From Devosia ginsengisoli (GTDB lineage: Bacteria > Pseudomonadota > Alphaproteobacteria > Rhizobiales > Devosiaceae), in assembly GCF_024707105.1 (NCBI RefSeq), contig NZ_JANQAJ010000009.1, positions 1-64,000 on the forward strand: a stretch of 64,000 bases of DNA, in the 5' to 3' direction. A model generated the notes under the pieces. That model searched no databases and had not been told where the DNA came from. It was given only the letters and a program-made list of their open reading frames with translations. A program made the position numbers and the translations under genes. Positions 1 to 8,460 of the stretch are shown here, in pieces (within the stretch, counting starts at the first letter, position 1; each line of letters opens with the position of its first letter).

Positions 1-42
1 ACCGAATGGGGCAGCCGCAAGGACGCCGATATCGAAACCTGA
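1..42 (+). CDS. C-terminal tail of an unidentified protein (partial)
   Basis: From base 1 an open frame reads TEWGSRKDADIET and ends with TGA at 40-42, just before the stop codon of the convergent MraY-like gene. The position is what one expects for the last codons of a gene entering from the left. Thirteen residues are too few to assign a family. Confidence 0.35.
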   Translation, partial: TEWGSRKDADIET

Positions 43-45
43 TCC

Positions 46-1095
46 CTAGCGGACCTTGATCAGCAGGATCACAAGCAGCCAGATGCTGGCGACGTGAATC
101 AGCAGGAACCGCAGCAGCACCTGGGCATTGGACCAGTGCAGGTTCTTGCGCACATGGTCGTGGAACGGAAAGCGCACCGAGCCCAGGATGCGCCAGCCGA
201 ACAGCCGCATCAGCGCCACCTTGGCCAGCCCCGTCGCACCGTTGAACAGCAGCAGCGCCCCCACGAAGAACACCGTTGCCGGATTGCCCGTCACCACCAC
301 GCACATGCCGACGAACAGCCCGATGGGCCGCGATCCCGCATCGCCCATCAGGGCAGCGCTGGGCGGCGCATTGTGCCAGAGATAGCCCAGGATCGCGCCG
401 CAGAACACCGCCGCCGCCAGCGCCCAGCTCACCGCATCGGGATTGTACGGGATCAGCAGATAGCCCGCATTGGTGACGTCGCCGACCACGGAATAGAGCA
501 GGAAACCCAGCACGCAGATGGTGACCGCGGAGAGCGTGCCCGACACCCCATCGACACCGTCATTGCAGTTGACCGCATTGATGCACAGCCAGACGATGGG
601 CGTGTAGAGCAAGACGCCGCCCCACCACGGCAACATGATATGCGCCGAGGTGAACGGCAGCCACACTTCGGTACTGGTCCCGTTCATCAGCACGATGCAG
701 ACAAACAGCGAAATCGCCAGGTCCGTCAGCCCCAGCGTCAGCTCGCTCAACCCGCCGGGCTTGCGATCGTCGATATAGCCGACGCAGGAGGCGATCAGCA
801 GCGCCCCCAGGCAGAAATAGATTTGTGGGTCATAGGGCAGGCAGACCACCAGCACGCCCACCGTGATCAGCACGATGAAGAGCCCCACCCCCACCGGCTT
901 GCCGACGCTGTCCTCGGCATTGACGGCATGCGCCCGGCCCTTGTCCTTGGTCAGCACATGCCACACCCGCGGCAACACCAGCAGCGACAGGATAGCCGAT
1001 AGCAGCGCCCCCACCGTGGCCAGCACCGTATAAGAGGTCAGCAGGCGCGCCGGCCCCCAATAGGGCGCGATGAACTCGGACAGATAGGTAAGCAT
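46..1095 (-). CDS. MraY/WecA-like polyprenyl-phosphate sugar-phosphate transferase
   Basis: A 349-residue polytopic membrane protein of the MraY/WecA (glycosyltransferase 4) superfamily, which moves a sugar-1-phosphate from a UDP-sugar onto undecaprenyl phosphate at the inner membrane. Family landmarks are visible: the Asp-Asp pair in YIDDRKPGG (residues 107-115), NCNDGVDGVSG (176-186), MGDAGSRPIG (250-259) and the His motif PFHDHVRKN (310-318), the counterpart of PFHHH in MraY. About ten hydrophobic segments are present. No mur or fts genes surround it, so it may be a second MraY-like enzyme serving an exopolysaccharide or envelope glycan and not the cell-wall enzyme itself. The ATG at 1095 has no clear ribosome binding site. 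Confidence 0.75.
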   Translation of the reverse strand: MLTYLSEFIAPYWGPARLLTSYTVLATVGALLSAILSLLVLPRVWHVLTKDKGRAHAVNAEDSVGKPVGVGLFIVLITVGVLVVCLPYDPQIYFCLGALLIASCVGYIDDRKPGGLSELTLGLTDLAISLFVCIVLMNGTSTEVWLPFTSAHIMLPWWGGVLLYTPIVWLCINAVNCNDGVDGVSGTLSAVTICVLGFLLYSVVGDVTNAGYLLIPYNPDAVSWALAAAVFCGAILGYLWHNAPPSAALMGDAGSRPIGLFVGMCVVVTGNPATVFFVGALLLFNGATGLAKVALMRLFGWRILGSVRFPFHDHVRKNLHWSNAQVLLRFLLIHVASIWLLVILLIKVR

Positions 1096-1221
1096 GGCGG
1101 GCCGATCGCTGGTGAACCGCCGGCCTCGGCAACCCCATTGAGTCGGACCGGCACCGCATGATCGCCTCTGCGAGTCACCAGATCAACGCCCGGCCGACCT
1201 CCTGGCCAACTTGCTTTGGTC

Positions 1222-1252
1222 AGTCAATTAGACTAAGTTCAACGGACTAAGT
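1222..1252 (+). promoter_or_regulatory. candidate operator upstream of the Phd-type antitoxin
   Basis: An inverted repeat AGTC-N5-GACT (1222-1234) and a direct repeat GACTAAGT (1231-1238 and 1245-1252, period 14) lie just before the antitoxin start. Phd-family antitoxins repress their own operon from such sites. The assignment is inferred from repeat structure and position only. Confidence 0.35.
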
Positions 1253-1268
1253 CATACCGGAATAGACC

Positions 1269-1511
1269 ATGGTCCACACAGTCAATATTCACGACGCCAA
1301 AACGCATCTGTCGCGCCTGGTTGACCAGGCCGCGAAGGGCGAACCGTTCATCATCGCCAAGGCTGGCAAGCCACTGGTCAAGGTCGTCCCGCTCGATCAA
1401 CCCGCATCAGTGAAACGCCTCGGCTTCATGAGCGGGCAGTTTTCGGTGCCCGATGACTTCGACACCTTGGGCCAGTTGGAGATCGAAGAGATGTTTGGCA
1501 CGCATTCATGA
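1269..1511 (+). CDS. Phd/YefM-family type II antitoxin
   Basis: An 80-residue protein starting MVHTVNIHDAKTHLSRLVDQ, the typical Phd N-terminus: a short beta strand then a helix with the AKTHLSRL motif, followed by GEPFIIAKAGKPLVKVVPL. The C-terminal tail of about 35 residues would wrap the partner toxin. The stop codon overlaps the toxin start as ATGA, so the two are translationally coupled. The N-terminal half should bind the operon's own promoter. The antitoxin frame is intact although the toxin frame is broken. Confidence 0.85.
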   Translation: MVHTVNIHDAKTHLSRLVDQAAKGEPFIIAKAGKPLVKVVPLDQPASVKRLGFMSGQFSVPDDFDTLGQLEIEEMFGTHS

Positions 1512-1895
1512 AGGTGCTTCTCGACACGCATATCCTGCTCTGGGCGGCGGCGGAGCCCCACCGCCTGCCTGCCGCAGCACACAGCCTGCTCGATCACCCT
1601 GGAGACCGAGCCGGTCTTCAGCCCGGCAAGCATCTGGGAAGTCGCCATCAAGACCGGCCTTGGTCGCGAGGACTTACAGGTGGATCCCCGGATATTGCGT
1701 CGGGGGTTGCTCGACAATGGCTATGCCGAACTGCCGATTACCAGCGAGCATGCCGCAAGGCTGGCGGACCTTCCGCCCATCCACAAGGACCCGTTTGACC
1801 GCATGCTGGTCGCTCAGGCCATCGCATCCGGGATGGAGTTGCTGACAGCCGACGAGATCGTCGCCCTATATCCTGGGCCAATCCGGCATATTTGA
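1508..1895 (+). pseudogene. PIN-domain (VapC-like) toxin, frameshifted as sequenced
   Basis: PIN-domain ribonuclease of about 128 residues split over two frames. The first frame gives MKVLLDTHILLWAAAEP with the first catalytic Asp and runs to HSLLDH. The second gives EPVFSPASIWEVAIKTGLGR, then HKDPFDRMLVAQA and LLTADE with the remaining acidic residues. Removing one C from the CCC at 1597-1599 joins the halves with the spacing usual in this family. Either the toxin is dead, leaving an orphan antitoxin, or the extra C is a sequencing error. All catalytic motifs are present once the frame is restored, which favours the second option. Confidence 0.75.
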
Positions 1896-1930
1896 CGCCT
1901 GCCCTTAGGCAGGCACGCATCAAAACAAAA

Positions 1931-1952
1931 GCCGCCGGGTCCCCCCGGCGGC
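1931..1952. terminator. intrinsic terminator, possibly bidirectional
   Basis: A GCCGCCGGG / CCCGGCGGC stem lies between the convergent toxin and gguB genes. Read on the minus strand it is followed by TTTTGTTTT, a good U-tract for ending the chvE-gguAB transcript. On the plus strand only TTT follows. Confidence 0.7.
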
Positions 1953-1969
1953 TTTCCTGGCCCGAAGGA

Positions 1970-3253
1970 TCAGGCCGAGCGGTTCTTGTTGTAGAGATCG
2001 AAGAACACCGCCGCGAGCAGCACCACGCCCTTGATCATCTGCTGCCAGTCGATATTCACGCCCATGATAGACATGCCATTGTTCATCACGCCCATGATGA
2101 AGGCGCCGATGACAGCGCCGGCCACCTGGCCCACGCCGCCCAGAGCCGAGGCGCCGCCAATGAACACGGCAGCGATCACGTCGAGTTCCAGCCCCTGCCC
2201 CGCCTTGGGCGTGGCCGAATTGAGCCGCGCCGCATAGATCATGCCGGCCAAAGCCGCCAGCGCGCCCATGATGGCGAAGACATAGAAGGTCATCCGCTCG
2301 GTCTTGATGCCCGAAAGCGCCGCCGCCTTCAGATTGCCGCCCAGCGCATAGATGCGGCGGCCGAAGGTCATGCGCTTGGTGACGAACACGAACAGCGCGA
2401 TCAGCACGCCCATCACCACCAGCACATTGGGCAGGCCTTTATAGGAAGCCAGCATATAGGCGAAGAACAGCACAAGGGCGGCGATGACAAGGTTCTTGAC
2501 CACGAACAGCCCGAAGGGCTCGCTCTCATAGCCGCGTGCCTTGCGACGGGCGCGGCCGCGAATGGCGAAGAACACCATGGCCACGACGGCGAGGATGGCC
2601 AGCACCATGGTCGTCGTGTGGAGCACCAGCGGCTGCACGCCCTCGCTGGCCGCAACCAGCGTCGTCGGCCCGATCACATCGGGAATGAAGCCGGCGGAGA
2701 GCATCTGGAATTCGGCCGGGAACGGCCCCACCGACTTGCCGGCCAGGATCGCCAGCGACAGCCCCTTGAAGATCAGCATGCCCGCCAGCGTCACGATAAA
2801 GGCCGGAACGCGGTGATAGGCGATGATATAGCCCTGCGCCGCCCCGATCGCCGCCCCGGCCACCAGGCATATGGCCCCGGCCACGAATGGATTGGCGAGG
2901 AATGCCAGCTCGGGCGGAAAATCCCAGCCCACCATCAGCATGGCGGCCAGCGCCCCGACAAAGCCGGAAACCGAGCCGACGCTGAGGTCGATATGCCCGG
3001 CCACGATGACCAGCAGCATGCCCAAAGCCATCACGATGATATAGCTGTTCTGCAGGATGATATTGGTCAGGTTGACCGGCTTGAACAGCACGCCATTGGT
3101 GAAATACTGGAAGAACAGCATGATCAGGATCAGCGCCAGCAGCAGGCCATAGTCGCGCATATTGGCCTTGAGCGCGCCCCACACGCTGAGTTCCTGGATC
3201 TTGACCTGTTCGCCGGTCGTGCTCATGCCCGGCTGGGCGGTTTCTGTGGTCAT
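1970..3253 (-). CDS. gguB: multiple-monosaccharide ABC transporter permease GguB
   Basis: A 427-residue inner-membrane permease of the ribose/xylose/galactose type (BPD_transp_2 family), with about ten hydrophobic segments. The characteristic stretch [16 protein letters not shown] lies near residues 106-121, and [19 protein letters not shown] near the C-terminus is the loop that contacts the ATPase. The long insert between the fourth and fifth conserved blocks is typical of GguB/MmsB compared with RbsC. Its start overlaps the gguA stop by four bases (ATGA). It should import sugars such as arabinose, galactose, glucose and xylose together with GguA and ChvE. It is the last gene of the operon and is followed by a terminator. 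Confidence 0.93.
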   Translation of the reverse strand: MTTETAQPGMSTTGEQVKIQELSVWGALKANMRDYGLLLALILIMLFFQYFTNGVLFKPVNLTNIILQNSYIIVMALGMLLVIVAGHIDLSVGSVSGFVGALAAMLMVGWDFPPELAFLANPFVAGAICLVAGAAIGAAQGYIIAYHRVPAFIVTLAGMLIFKGLSLAILAGKSVGPFPAEFQMLSAGFIPDVIGPTTLVAASEGVQPLVLHTTTMVLAILAVVAMVFFAIRGRARRKARGYESEPFGLFVVKNLVIAALVLFFAYMLASYKGLPNVLVVMGVLIALFVFVTKRMTFGRRIYALGGNLKAAALSGIKTERMTFYVFAIMGALAALAGMIYAARLNSATPKAGQGLELDVIAAVFIGGASALGGVGQVAGAVIGAFIMGVMNNGMSIMGVNIDWQQMIKGVVLLAAVFFDLYNKNRSA

Positions 3254-4782
3254 GATGCCTTCCCTTCGGCGCGCACGATCGAGCGCATGATCTTTTCCTG
3301 GCTGGCTTCGCTTGTGGCCATTTCGCCCACGATGCGGCCTTCGTTCATTACATAGAGGCGGTCGGTAATGCCGAGCAGCTCGGGCATCTCCGAGGAGATG
3401 ACGAGGATGGCTTTACCCTGCGCCGCCAACTGGTTGATGATGGTGTAGATTTCATATTTGGCGCCGACATCGATGCCGCGCGTCGGCTCATCGAGGATCA
3501 GCACATCCGGATTGGCGAACAGCCATTTGCTCAGCACAACCTTCTGCTGATTGCCGCCGCTGAGGTTGCCGGTGACCTGATAGACGCTCGACGAGCGGAT
3601 ATTGGTCTTCTTGCGATATTCGTTGGCGACGTCCATTTCGCTGAGGTCGTCGATCACGCCCACCTTCGATATGCCGCGCAGGTTGGCGATAGTAGTATTG
3701 TGCTTGATGTGGTCGATCAGGTTCAGCCCATAGGTCTTGCGGTCCTCGGTGGCATAAGCGACGCCATTGGCCACCGCCTTCTCCACCGTCGACATGTCGG
3801 CCTTTTTGCCATGCAGGAACACCTCGCCAGTGATCTTCTGGCCATAGGACTTGCCGAACACGCTCATGGCGAATTCGGTGCGTCCCGAGCCCATCAGCCC
3901 GGCAATGCCCACCACTTCGCCCTTGCGCAGGTTGAGGTCGATATTCTTGATCACCTGCCGGTCACGGTGCTGCTGGTGATAGACGCTCCAGTTCTTCACC
4001 TCGAACACCACCTCGCCGATGTCAGGCACCCGGCTCGGATAGCGATCGTCCAATGACCGCCCCACCATCAGCGTGATGATGCGGTCCTCGCTGATATTCT
4101 CCTTGGTCAGCGTCTCGATGCTGCGCCCGTCGCGGATCACGGTGATGCGGTCGGCCACCTTGCTCACTTCGTTGAGCTTGTGGCTGATCAGGATCGAGGT
4201 AATGCCCTGCTTGCGGAATTCCATCAGCAGGTCGAGCAGGGCCGCGCTGTCCTTTTCCGACAGGCTCGCGGTGGGCTCATCGAGAATGAGCAACTGCACC
4301 GACTTGCTCAGCGCCTTGGCGATTTCCACCAGTTGCTGCTTGCCCACCCCGATATTGGTCACCAGCGTGTCGGGGTCCTCTGTCAGCCCCACCATGCCGA
4401 GCAGCTTGCGCGCGCCGTCACGCGTCTCGTCCCAGTCGATCACGCCGGCCCTGGCCTGCTCATTACCCAGGAAGATGTTTTCGGCAATCGACAGCAGCGG
4501 CACCAGCGCCAGCTCCTGATGGATGATGACAATGCCCTTGTGCTCGCTGTCGCTGATCGATTTGAAGTGCTGTTCTTCGCCCTTGTAGATGATCTGCCCA
4601 TCATAGCTGCCCGAGGGATAAACCCCGCTCAGCACCTTCATCAGGGTCGATTTGCCTGCCCCGTTTTCGCCGACAATGGCGTGGATTTCTCCCTCGCGCA
4701 CATCGAGATTGACATCCGACAGCGCCTTGACGCCGGGAAAGGTCTTGGTGATGCCGCGCATCTCCAGAATGGTATTGGTCAT
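3250..4782 (-). CDS. gguA: multiple-monosaccharide ABC transporter ATPase GguA
   Basis: A 510-residue tandem ATPase with two nucleotide-binding halves, as in XylG and MglA. The first half has Walker [10 protein letters not shown] near residue 38, signature-region [14 protein letters not shown] and Walker [12 protein letters not shown]. The second has LMGSGRTE, a degenerate Walker A usual for this family, then [15 protein letters not shown] and [20 protein letters not shown]. It energises the GguB channel. The gap of about 200 bases to chvE holds a terminator-like hairpin and a palindromic repeat, so this gene is probably expressed at a lower level than chvE. Confidence 0.94.
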   Translation of the reverse strand: MTNTILEMRGITKTFPGVKALSDVNLDVREGEIHAIVGENGAGKSTLMKVLSGVYPSGSYDGQIIYKGEEQHFKSISDSEHKGIVIIHQELALVPLLSIAENIFLGNEQARAGVIDWDETRDGARKLLGMVGLTEDPDTLVTNIGVGKQQLVEIAKALSKSVQLLILDEPTASLSEKDSAALLDLLMEFRKQGITSILISHKLNEVSKVADRITVIRDGRSIETLTKENISEDRIITLMVGRSLDDRYPSRVPDIGEVVFEVKNWSVYHQQHRDRQVIKNIDLNLRKGEVVGIAGLMGSGRTEFAMSVFGKSYGQKITGEVFLHGKKADMSTVEKAVANGVAYATEDRKTYGLNLIDHIKHNTTIANLRGISKVGVIDDLSEMDVANEYRKKTNIRSSSVYQVTGNLSGGNQQKVVLSKWLFANPDVLILDEPTRGIDVGAKYEIYTIINQLAAQGKAILVISSEMPELLGITDRLYVMNEGRIVGEMATSEASQEKIMRSIVRAEGKAS

Positions 4783-4823
4783 GCTGGCTCTGTCATTCGA
4801 TGGGCCTCACGGTGCTTGCAACA

Positions 4824-4925
4824 GACCTCATGGTGATCTTGTCGAATCACGAGGTCGTGGCAGGATCGGCGTGCCCGACCTCCTGGTTCGACATCCTGAG
4901 CTAGTCGAAGGATCACCATGAGGTT
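4824..4925. repeat. intergenic palindromic repeat, family A (copy 1)
   Basis: An element of about 100 bases with termini GACCTCATGGTGA and TCACCATGAGGT and inner CGAGGTCG/CGACCTC motifs, able to fold into a long hairpin. Similar elements are at 9930, 10950, 54534, 57378 and 59750. This copy has diverged (TTGTCGAATC, CTAGTCGAAGG). It lies inside the chvE-gguA spacer. Confidence 0.8.
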
Positions 4926-4943
4926 TCAGGAAAAATTTGGAAA

Positions 4944-4972
4944 GGGGGCCCCGCATCGTCGCGGAGCCCCCC
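4944..4972 (-). terminator. hairpin after chvE, terminator or attenuator
   Basis: A GC-rich stem (GGGGGCCCCGC paired with GCGGAGCCCCC) with a six-base loop lies 15 bases past the chvE stop. On the minus strand it is followed by TTTCCAAATTTTT. It probably ends most chvE transcripts, leaving partial read-through into gguA-gguB. Confidence 0.7.
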
Positions 4973-4986
4973 AGTTCAAACGCCGA

Positions 4987-6060
4987 TTACTGGAGTTCTT
5001 CAGCCTTGATGTAGCCGCTATCGATGACACGGGCCACGTAGTTGTTGACGTCGACTTCATACGGGGTCAGCAGGATCGACGGCACGACCTTGACGCCATT
5101 GTCATAGGTGGTGGTGTCGAGCCCGGCCGGGGTCCCGCCGGTCAGCACGGTGTCAACCAGTTCGGCCGTGATCTGGGCCAGCTCGCGCGTGTCCTTGAAC
5201 ACGGTCGAATACTGCTCGCCGGCAATGATCGCCTTGACCGAAGGAACTTCGGCGTCCTGGCCCGAAATGATCGGCCAGGGCTGGTCGGCCGAGCCGTAGC
5301 CCACGCCGCGCAGCGACGAAATGATCCCGCGGCTCAGCCCGTCATAGGGCGACAGGACGGCATCGACGCGCGAACCATCCGAGTAGTTGGCCGACAGCAG
5401 ATTGTCCATGCGAGCCTGGGCCACGGCACCATCCCAACGGAGGGTACCGACGGTTTCCATGCCCTGCTGACCGGACTTCACCACGAGGGTGCCGTCGTCG
5501 ATCAGCGGCTGGAACACGCTCATCGCGCCGTCATAGAAGAAGAAGGCATTGTTATCATCAGGCGAGCCGCCGAACAGCTCGACATTCCACGGGCCCTTCT
5601 GGTCCGGATAGCCGAGACCCTTGAGGATCGAGCTGGCCTGCAGCACACCCACTTCGAAATTGTCGAAGGTGGTGTAGTAGTCGACATTGGCGCTTTCACG
5701 GATCAGGCGGTCATAGGCGATCACCTTGATGCCCTGGTCGGCGGCCTGCTGCAGCACGGCTGACAGCGTGGTGCCGTCGATCGAAGCGATCACGAGAGCC
5801 TTGACGCCCTTGGTGACCATGTTTTCGATCTGGGCGAGCTGGTTGGGGATATCGTCTTCCGCATATTGCAGGTCGACGGTGTAGCCCTTGGCCTCGAGAG
5901 CCGCCTTCAGCTCATTGCCATCGGAGATCCAGCGCAGGGAGGACTGGGTCGGCATGGCAATGCCGATCTGGCCCTTGTCCTGGGCGAAGACCGCGGTGGA
6001 AGCGGTCAGCGCCATGGCGCCGACGGCCAGCACGGTGGCAAGCGTCTTGAAAATCTTCAC
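4987..6060 (-). CDS. chvE: periplasmic multiple-sugar-binding protein ChvE
   Basis: A 357-residue periplasmic binding protein of the galactose/xylose class (Peripla_BP_4). The signal peptide ends with TASTAVFAQ near residue 27, and the mature protein opens [18 protein letters not shown] as in Agrobacterium ChvE. Other landmarks are [20 protein letters not shown], the hinge region AYDRLI, and [16 protein letters not shown]. It feeds sugars to GguAB and in Agrobacterium also signals to VirA; no vir genes are present here. The start is GTG at 6058-6060, preceded by AGGGAG. The promoter and a GntR operator lie upstream. Confidence 0.93.
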   Translation of the reverse strand: MKIFKTLATVLAVGAMALTASTAVFAQDKGQIGIAMPTQSSLRWISDGNELKAALEAKGYTVDLQYAEDDIPNQLAQIENMVTKGVKALVIASIDGTTLSAVLQQAADQGIKVIAYDRLIRESANVDYYTTFDNFEVGVLQASSILKGLGYPDQKGPWNVELFGGSPDDNNAFFFYDGAMSVFQPLIDDGTLVVKSGQQGMETVGTLRWDGAVAQARMDNLLSANYSDGSRVDAVLSPYDGLSRGIISSLRGVGYGSADQPWPIISGQDAEVPSVKAIIAGEQYSTVFKDTRELAQITAELVDTVLTGGTPAGLDTTTYDNGVKVVPSILLTPYEVDVNNYVARVIDSGYIKAEELQ

Positions 6061-6295
6061 GTCTCGACTCCCTTTGTATTTTTCGAGTTCAGAAGCGTTG
6101 GATGGTCGTCAGGGGAGAGGTCCTGGTGGCCTTGCATGCGCCGCGCCGGGCGGCGGATCGCCGGACGAGCCATGCCCGCGCGGACGACCGAAAACCAGTA
6201 CGGACGCCCGAAGGCGTGCGGCCTGTCTGTCGTGCATGAAGTCCTCCTGCAGGGCGGCGCCTGCCGCCATGGACCCTCCCAAGCCCACGGGCCGG

Positions 6296-6324
6296 AACCT
6301 AGGATAATCAGATACCAGTGTAAA
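6296..6324 (-). promoter_or_regulatory. chvE promoter with repressor site in the spacer
   Basis: On the minus strand TTTACA (6319-6324) and TAGGTT (6296-6301) are separated by exactly 17 bases. The spacer carries GGTATCTGATTATCC, whose half GGTATCTGA is the same word found in the perfect palindrome before the divergent gntR gene. A repressor bound there would block RNA polymerase directly. The rest of the 445-base chvE-gntR gap shows no convincing gene. Confidence 0.6.
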
Positions 6325-6393
6325 GCCGATTCCCGGCGCCCCACGAATTTTTTCGACATTCGAATATTAACGTAAATCCATGTTTCAGGGCGA

Positions 6394-6422
6394 TTGCGGC
6401 TCCATGACACGGCGGCTATGAT
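6394..6422 (+). promoter_or_regulatory. gntR promoter
   Basis: TTGCGG (6394-6399), a 17-base spacer and TATGAT (6417-6422) form a good sigma-70 type promoter facing gntR. The leader of about 75 bases then contains two palindromes that may be operators. Confidence 0.5.
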
Positions 6423-6437
6423 GCTTTTGCCTGTTAA

Positions 6438-6496
6438 GGTACGTACCCGGAGCGATCGCGAAGCGACGCTGGAACGGCAAAGGTATCAGATACCTT
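6438..6496 (+). promoter_or_regulatory. two palindromic operators before gntR
   Basis: GGTACGTACC (6438-6447) is a perfect 10-base palindrome. AAGGTATCAGATACCTT (6480-6496) is a perfect 17-base palindrome ending at the ribosome binding site TTGGAGG. The second shares TCAGATACC with the chvE promoter spacer at 6308-6316. The arrangement suggests that this GntR protein controls both itself and chvE-gguAB. Confidence 0.6.
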
Positions 6497-6505
6497 GGAG
6501 GAAAC

Positions 6506-7279
6506 GTGACCACATCGGATGGAGCCCCGCGCCCCGATCAACCGACCGCCGCCATGGCGGTAGCCGACGCCTTGGCCAAGCATATCCTGGGCGAGCTGGC
6601 CCCCGGCTCCACCCTGCCCAGCGAGGCCGAACTGGCCACGCAATACGACGTCAGCCGCCTCACCATCCGCGAGGCGGTCAAGCTCCTCGAAGGGCGCGGC
6701 CTGCTCGCCATTGCCCGCGGCCGCAAGGCCGTGGTGCGCCAGCCCGACGGTGCCGCCTTCGCCGATTTCCTGACCTCGGTTATCCGCTACGATTCCAAGG
6801 GCCTGTTCGATCTGGTCGAGGTCCGCCTCTCTCTCGAAGTGCAGTCGGCGACCCTCGCCGCCAAGCGCGCCACCCGCGCCGGCATCGCCGCCATCGAAAG
6901 CGAATTGCAGGGCATGCGCGACACCGTCGGCATTCGCGGCGAACCCATGGCGCATGAGCAGGAACTGGGCTTCCACACCCACGATGTCGGCTTCCACGAA
7001 GCCGTGGCCCTGGCCAGCGGCAACCGCGTCATGGGCTTCCTCTTCGAAGCCATGGCCTCGCCCCTGCGCGAGGGCTTCTTCATCAGCCGCCGCGGCCACG
7101 AACAGCGCGGCCACAGCCTGCATGACACGATCGAGGCGCATCAGCGCATTCTCGACTGCATCAAGGCCGGCAATGGCCGCGCCGCGGGCGAAGCCATGCG
7201 CCTCCACCTCAAGGATACCGAGCGCGACATCCGCGTCGCCCTGAGCCAGCTCGCCAGGCGCCCTGGCCCGCGCATCTGA
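6506..7279 (+). CDS. GntR/FadR-family (FCD) transcriptional regulator of sugar uptake
   Basis: A 257-residue regulator with an N-terminal winged helix (residues about 15-80: TLPSEAELATQYDVSRLTIR and EAVKLLEGRGLL) and a C-terminal all-helical FCD ligand domain (about 95-245) containing VRLSLEVQSATLAA and conserved metal-site His residues around FHEAVALASGN and TIEAHQRILDCI. The start is GTG at 6506 after TTGGAGG. It is divergent from chvE-gguAB, with shared operator words in both promoters, so it is most likely the local repressor answering to a sugar or sugar acid. The effector cannot be read from the sequence. Confidence 0.88.
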   Translation: MTTSDGAPRPDQPTAAMAVADALAKHILGELAPGSTLPSEAELATQYDVSRLTIREAVKLLEGRGLLAIARGRKAVVRQPDGAAFADFLTSVIRYDSKGLFDLVEVRLSLEVQSATLAAKRATRAGIAAIESELQGMRDTVGIRGEPMAHEQELGFHTHDVGFHEAVALASGNRVMGFLFEAMASPLREGFFISRRGHEQRGHSLHDTIEAHQRILDCIKAGNGRAAGEAMRLHLKDTERDIRVALSQLARRPGPRI

Positions 7280-7343
7280 GAAACGCCTTGCGACATCGCG
7301 CGCCATAGCTGAATAATCCGCCGCGAATTTCGTGGACGGGCCA

Positions 7344-8303
7344 ATGGCGCAGAGAATCGACACTTCGATCAACCGGCTGGATGACGCGGCCCGCGCCGGC
7401 TGGCTCTATTACGTCGCCGGCAATACCCAGGAAGAGATCGCGTCCAAGCTCGGCATTTCCAGGCAATCCGCCCAGCGCCTCGTCTCGCTCTCGGTCAGCG
7501 AAGGCCTGATCAAGGTGCGGCTCGACCACCCCATCGGCCGCTGCATGGATCTCGCCAGCCAGCTCGCCAGCCGTTTCGGCCTCGACCTCGTCGAAGTCGT
7601 GCCCTCCGATCCATCGAGCCAATCCACCACCATCGGCGTGGCCGAGGCCACCGCCGCCGAGATCGAACGCTGGCTCAAGCGCACCGACCCCATCGTGATG
7701 GCCATCGGCACCGGCCGCACGCTCAAGGCCGCCGTCGAGCAGCTCATGCCCATGGATTGCCCGCATCACAAGGTCGTCTCGCTGACCGGCAATATCGCCC
7801 CCGACGGCTCGGCCGCCTATTACAACGTCATCTTCAACGTCGCCGACGCGGTGAAGGCCCGCAGCTTCCCCATGCCGCTGCCGGTCATCGCCTCCTCGGC
7901 TCGCGAGCGCGAATTGCTGCATGCCCAGCCCATGATCCGCGAGACCCTGACGCTCGCTGCCCAGGCCGACGTGACCTTTGTCGGCATCGGCGATATCGGC
8001 CCCGATGCCCCGCTCTATCTCGACGGCTTCATCACCGATGCCGAACTCAAGGCGCTGCAGAAGGCCGGCGCCGTCGGCGAGATCTGCGGCTGGAGCTTCG
8101 ATGCCGATGGCAAGATGATCGACGGTCCCACCAATGAGCGCGTCGCCTCGGCCCCGATTCCCTCCCGCGAAAGCTCGCTCGTCGTGGCAATCGCCATGGG
8201 CAAGCGCAAATTGCCCGGCATCCGCGCCGCGCTCAACCGCCGCCTGGCCAACGGCCTCATTACCGATGAGCGCACTGCCGAAGGCCTGCTGCAGATTTCG
8301 TAA
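7344..8303 (+). CDS. SorC/DeoR-type sugar-binding transcriptional regulator
   Basis: A 319-residue SorC-family protein. The N-terminal helix-turn-helix (residues about 12-55) includes YYVAGNTQEEIASKLGISRQ and AQRLVSLSVSEGLIKV. The larger domain (60-315) is the sugar-phosphate-binding fold, with AIGTGRTLKAAVEQL, VVSLTGNIAPDGS and FVGIGDIG. I chose ATG 7344 because GGACGGG precedes it; an in-frame GTG at 7332 is possible. It stands immediately upstream of the smo polyol operon on the same strand and is the obvious candidate regulator of it, in the manner of other SorC regulators of polyol genes. Confidence 0.87.
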   Translation: MAQRIDTSINRLDDAARAGWLYYVAGNTQEEIASKLGISRQSAQRLVSLSVSEGLIKVRLDHPIGRCMDLASQLASRFGLDLVEVVPSDPSSQSTTIGVAEATAAEIERWLKRTDPIVMAIGTGRTLKAAVEQLMPMDCPHHKVVSLTGNIAPDGSAAYYNVIFNVADAVKARSFPMPLPVIASSARERELLHAQPMIRETLTLAAQADVTFVGIGDIGPDAPLYLDGFITDAELKALQKAGAVGEICGWSFDADGKMIDGPTNERVASAPIPSRESSLVVAIAMGKRKLPGIRAALNRRLANGLITDERTAEGLLQIS

Positions 8304-8383
8304 CCAATTGATCCGGTTACGATAAAATCCACCTGAAATCGATTTCCATTCCACGTGCATCCACCACTGCGTGCATAGCCCGC

Positions 8384-8433
8384 TTGACTCTGCCGCATGA
8401 GTTGTGAACATTTGCCCATCACCGGAACAAATG
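8384..8433 (+). promoter_or_regulatory. smoE promoter and candidate operator
   Basis: TTGACT (8384-8389), 17 bases and AACATT (8407-8412) form a weak promoter, as expected for an activated gene. An inverted repeat CATTTG/CAAATG (8409-8414 and 8428-8433) overlaps the -10 and start region, and two CGTGCAT direct repeats lie just upstream at about 8354 and 8370. These are candidate sites for the SorC-type regulator. Confidence 0.4.
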
Positions 8434-8460
8434 CCCGTTTCGGTTACTGGGAGGTATTTG

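Noticed and set aside
1892..3355. 487-codon open frame on the plus strand
   Set aside because: Antisense to gguB; the translation is rich in His, Gln, Asp and Arg and has no domain features.
4987..6060. Role of ChvE in Agrobacterium-type virulence signalling
   Set aside because: There is no virA or other vir gene in the window, and ChvE-GguAB is common in non-pathogenic Hyphomicrobiales as a sugar importer.
6057..6410. 117-codon open frame on the minus strand in the chvE-gntR gap
   Set aside because: It runs through the chvE promoter and operator, lacks a ribosome binding site and has no recognisable domain. I treat the region as regulatory.
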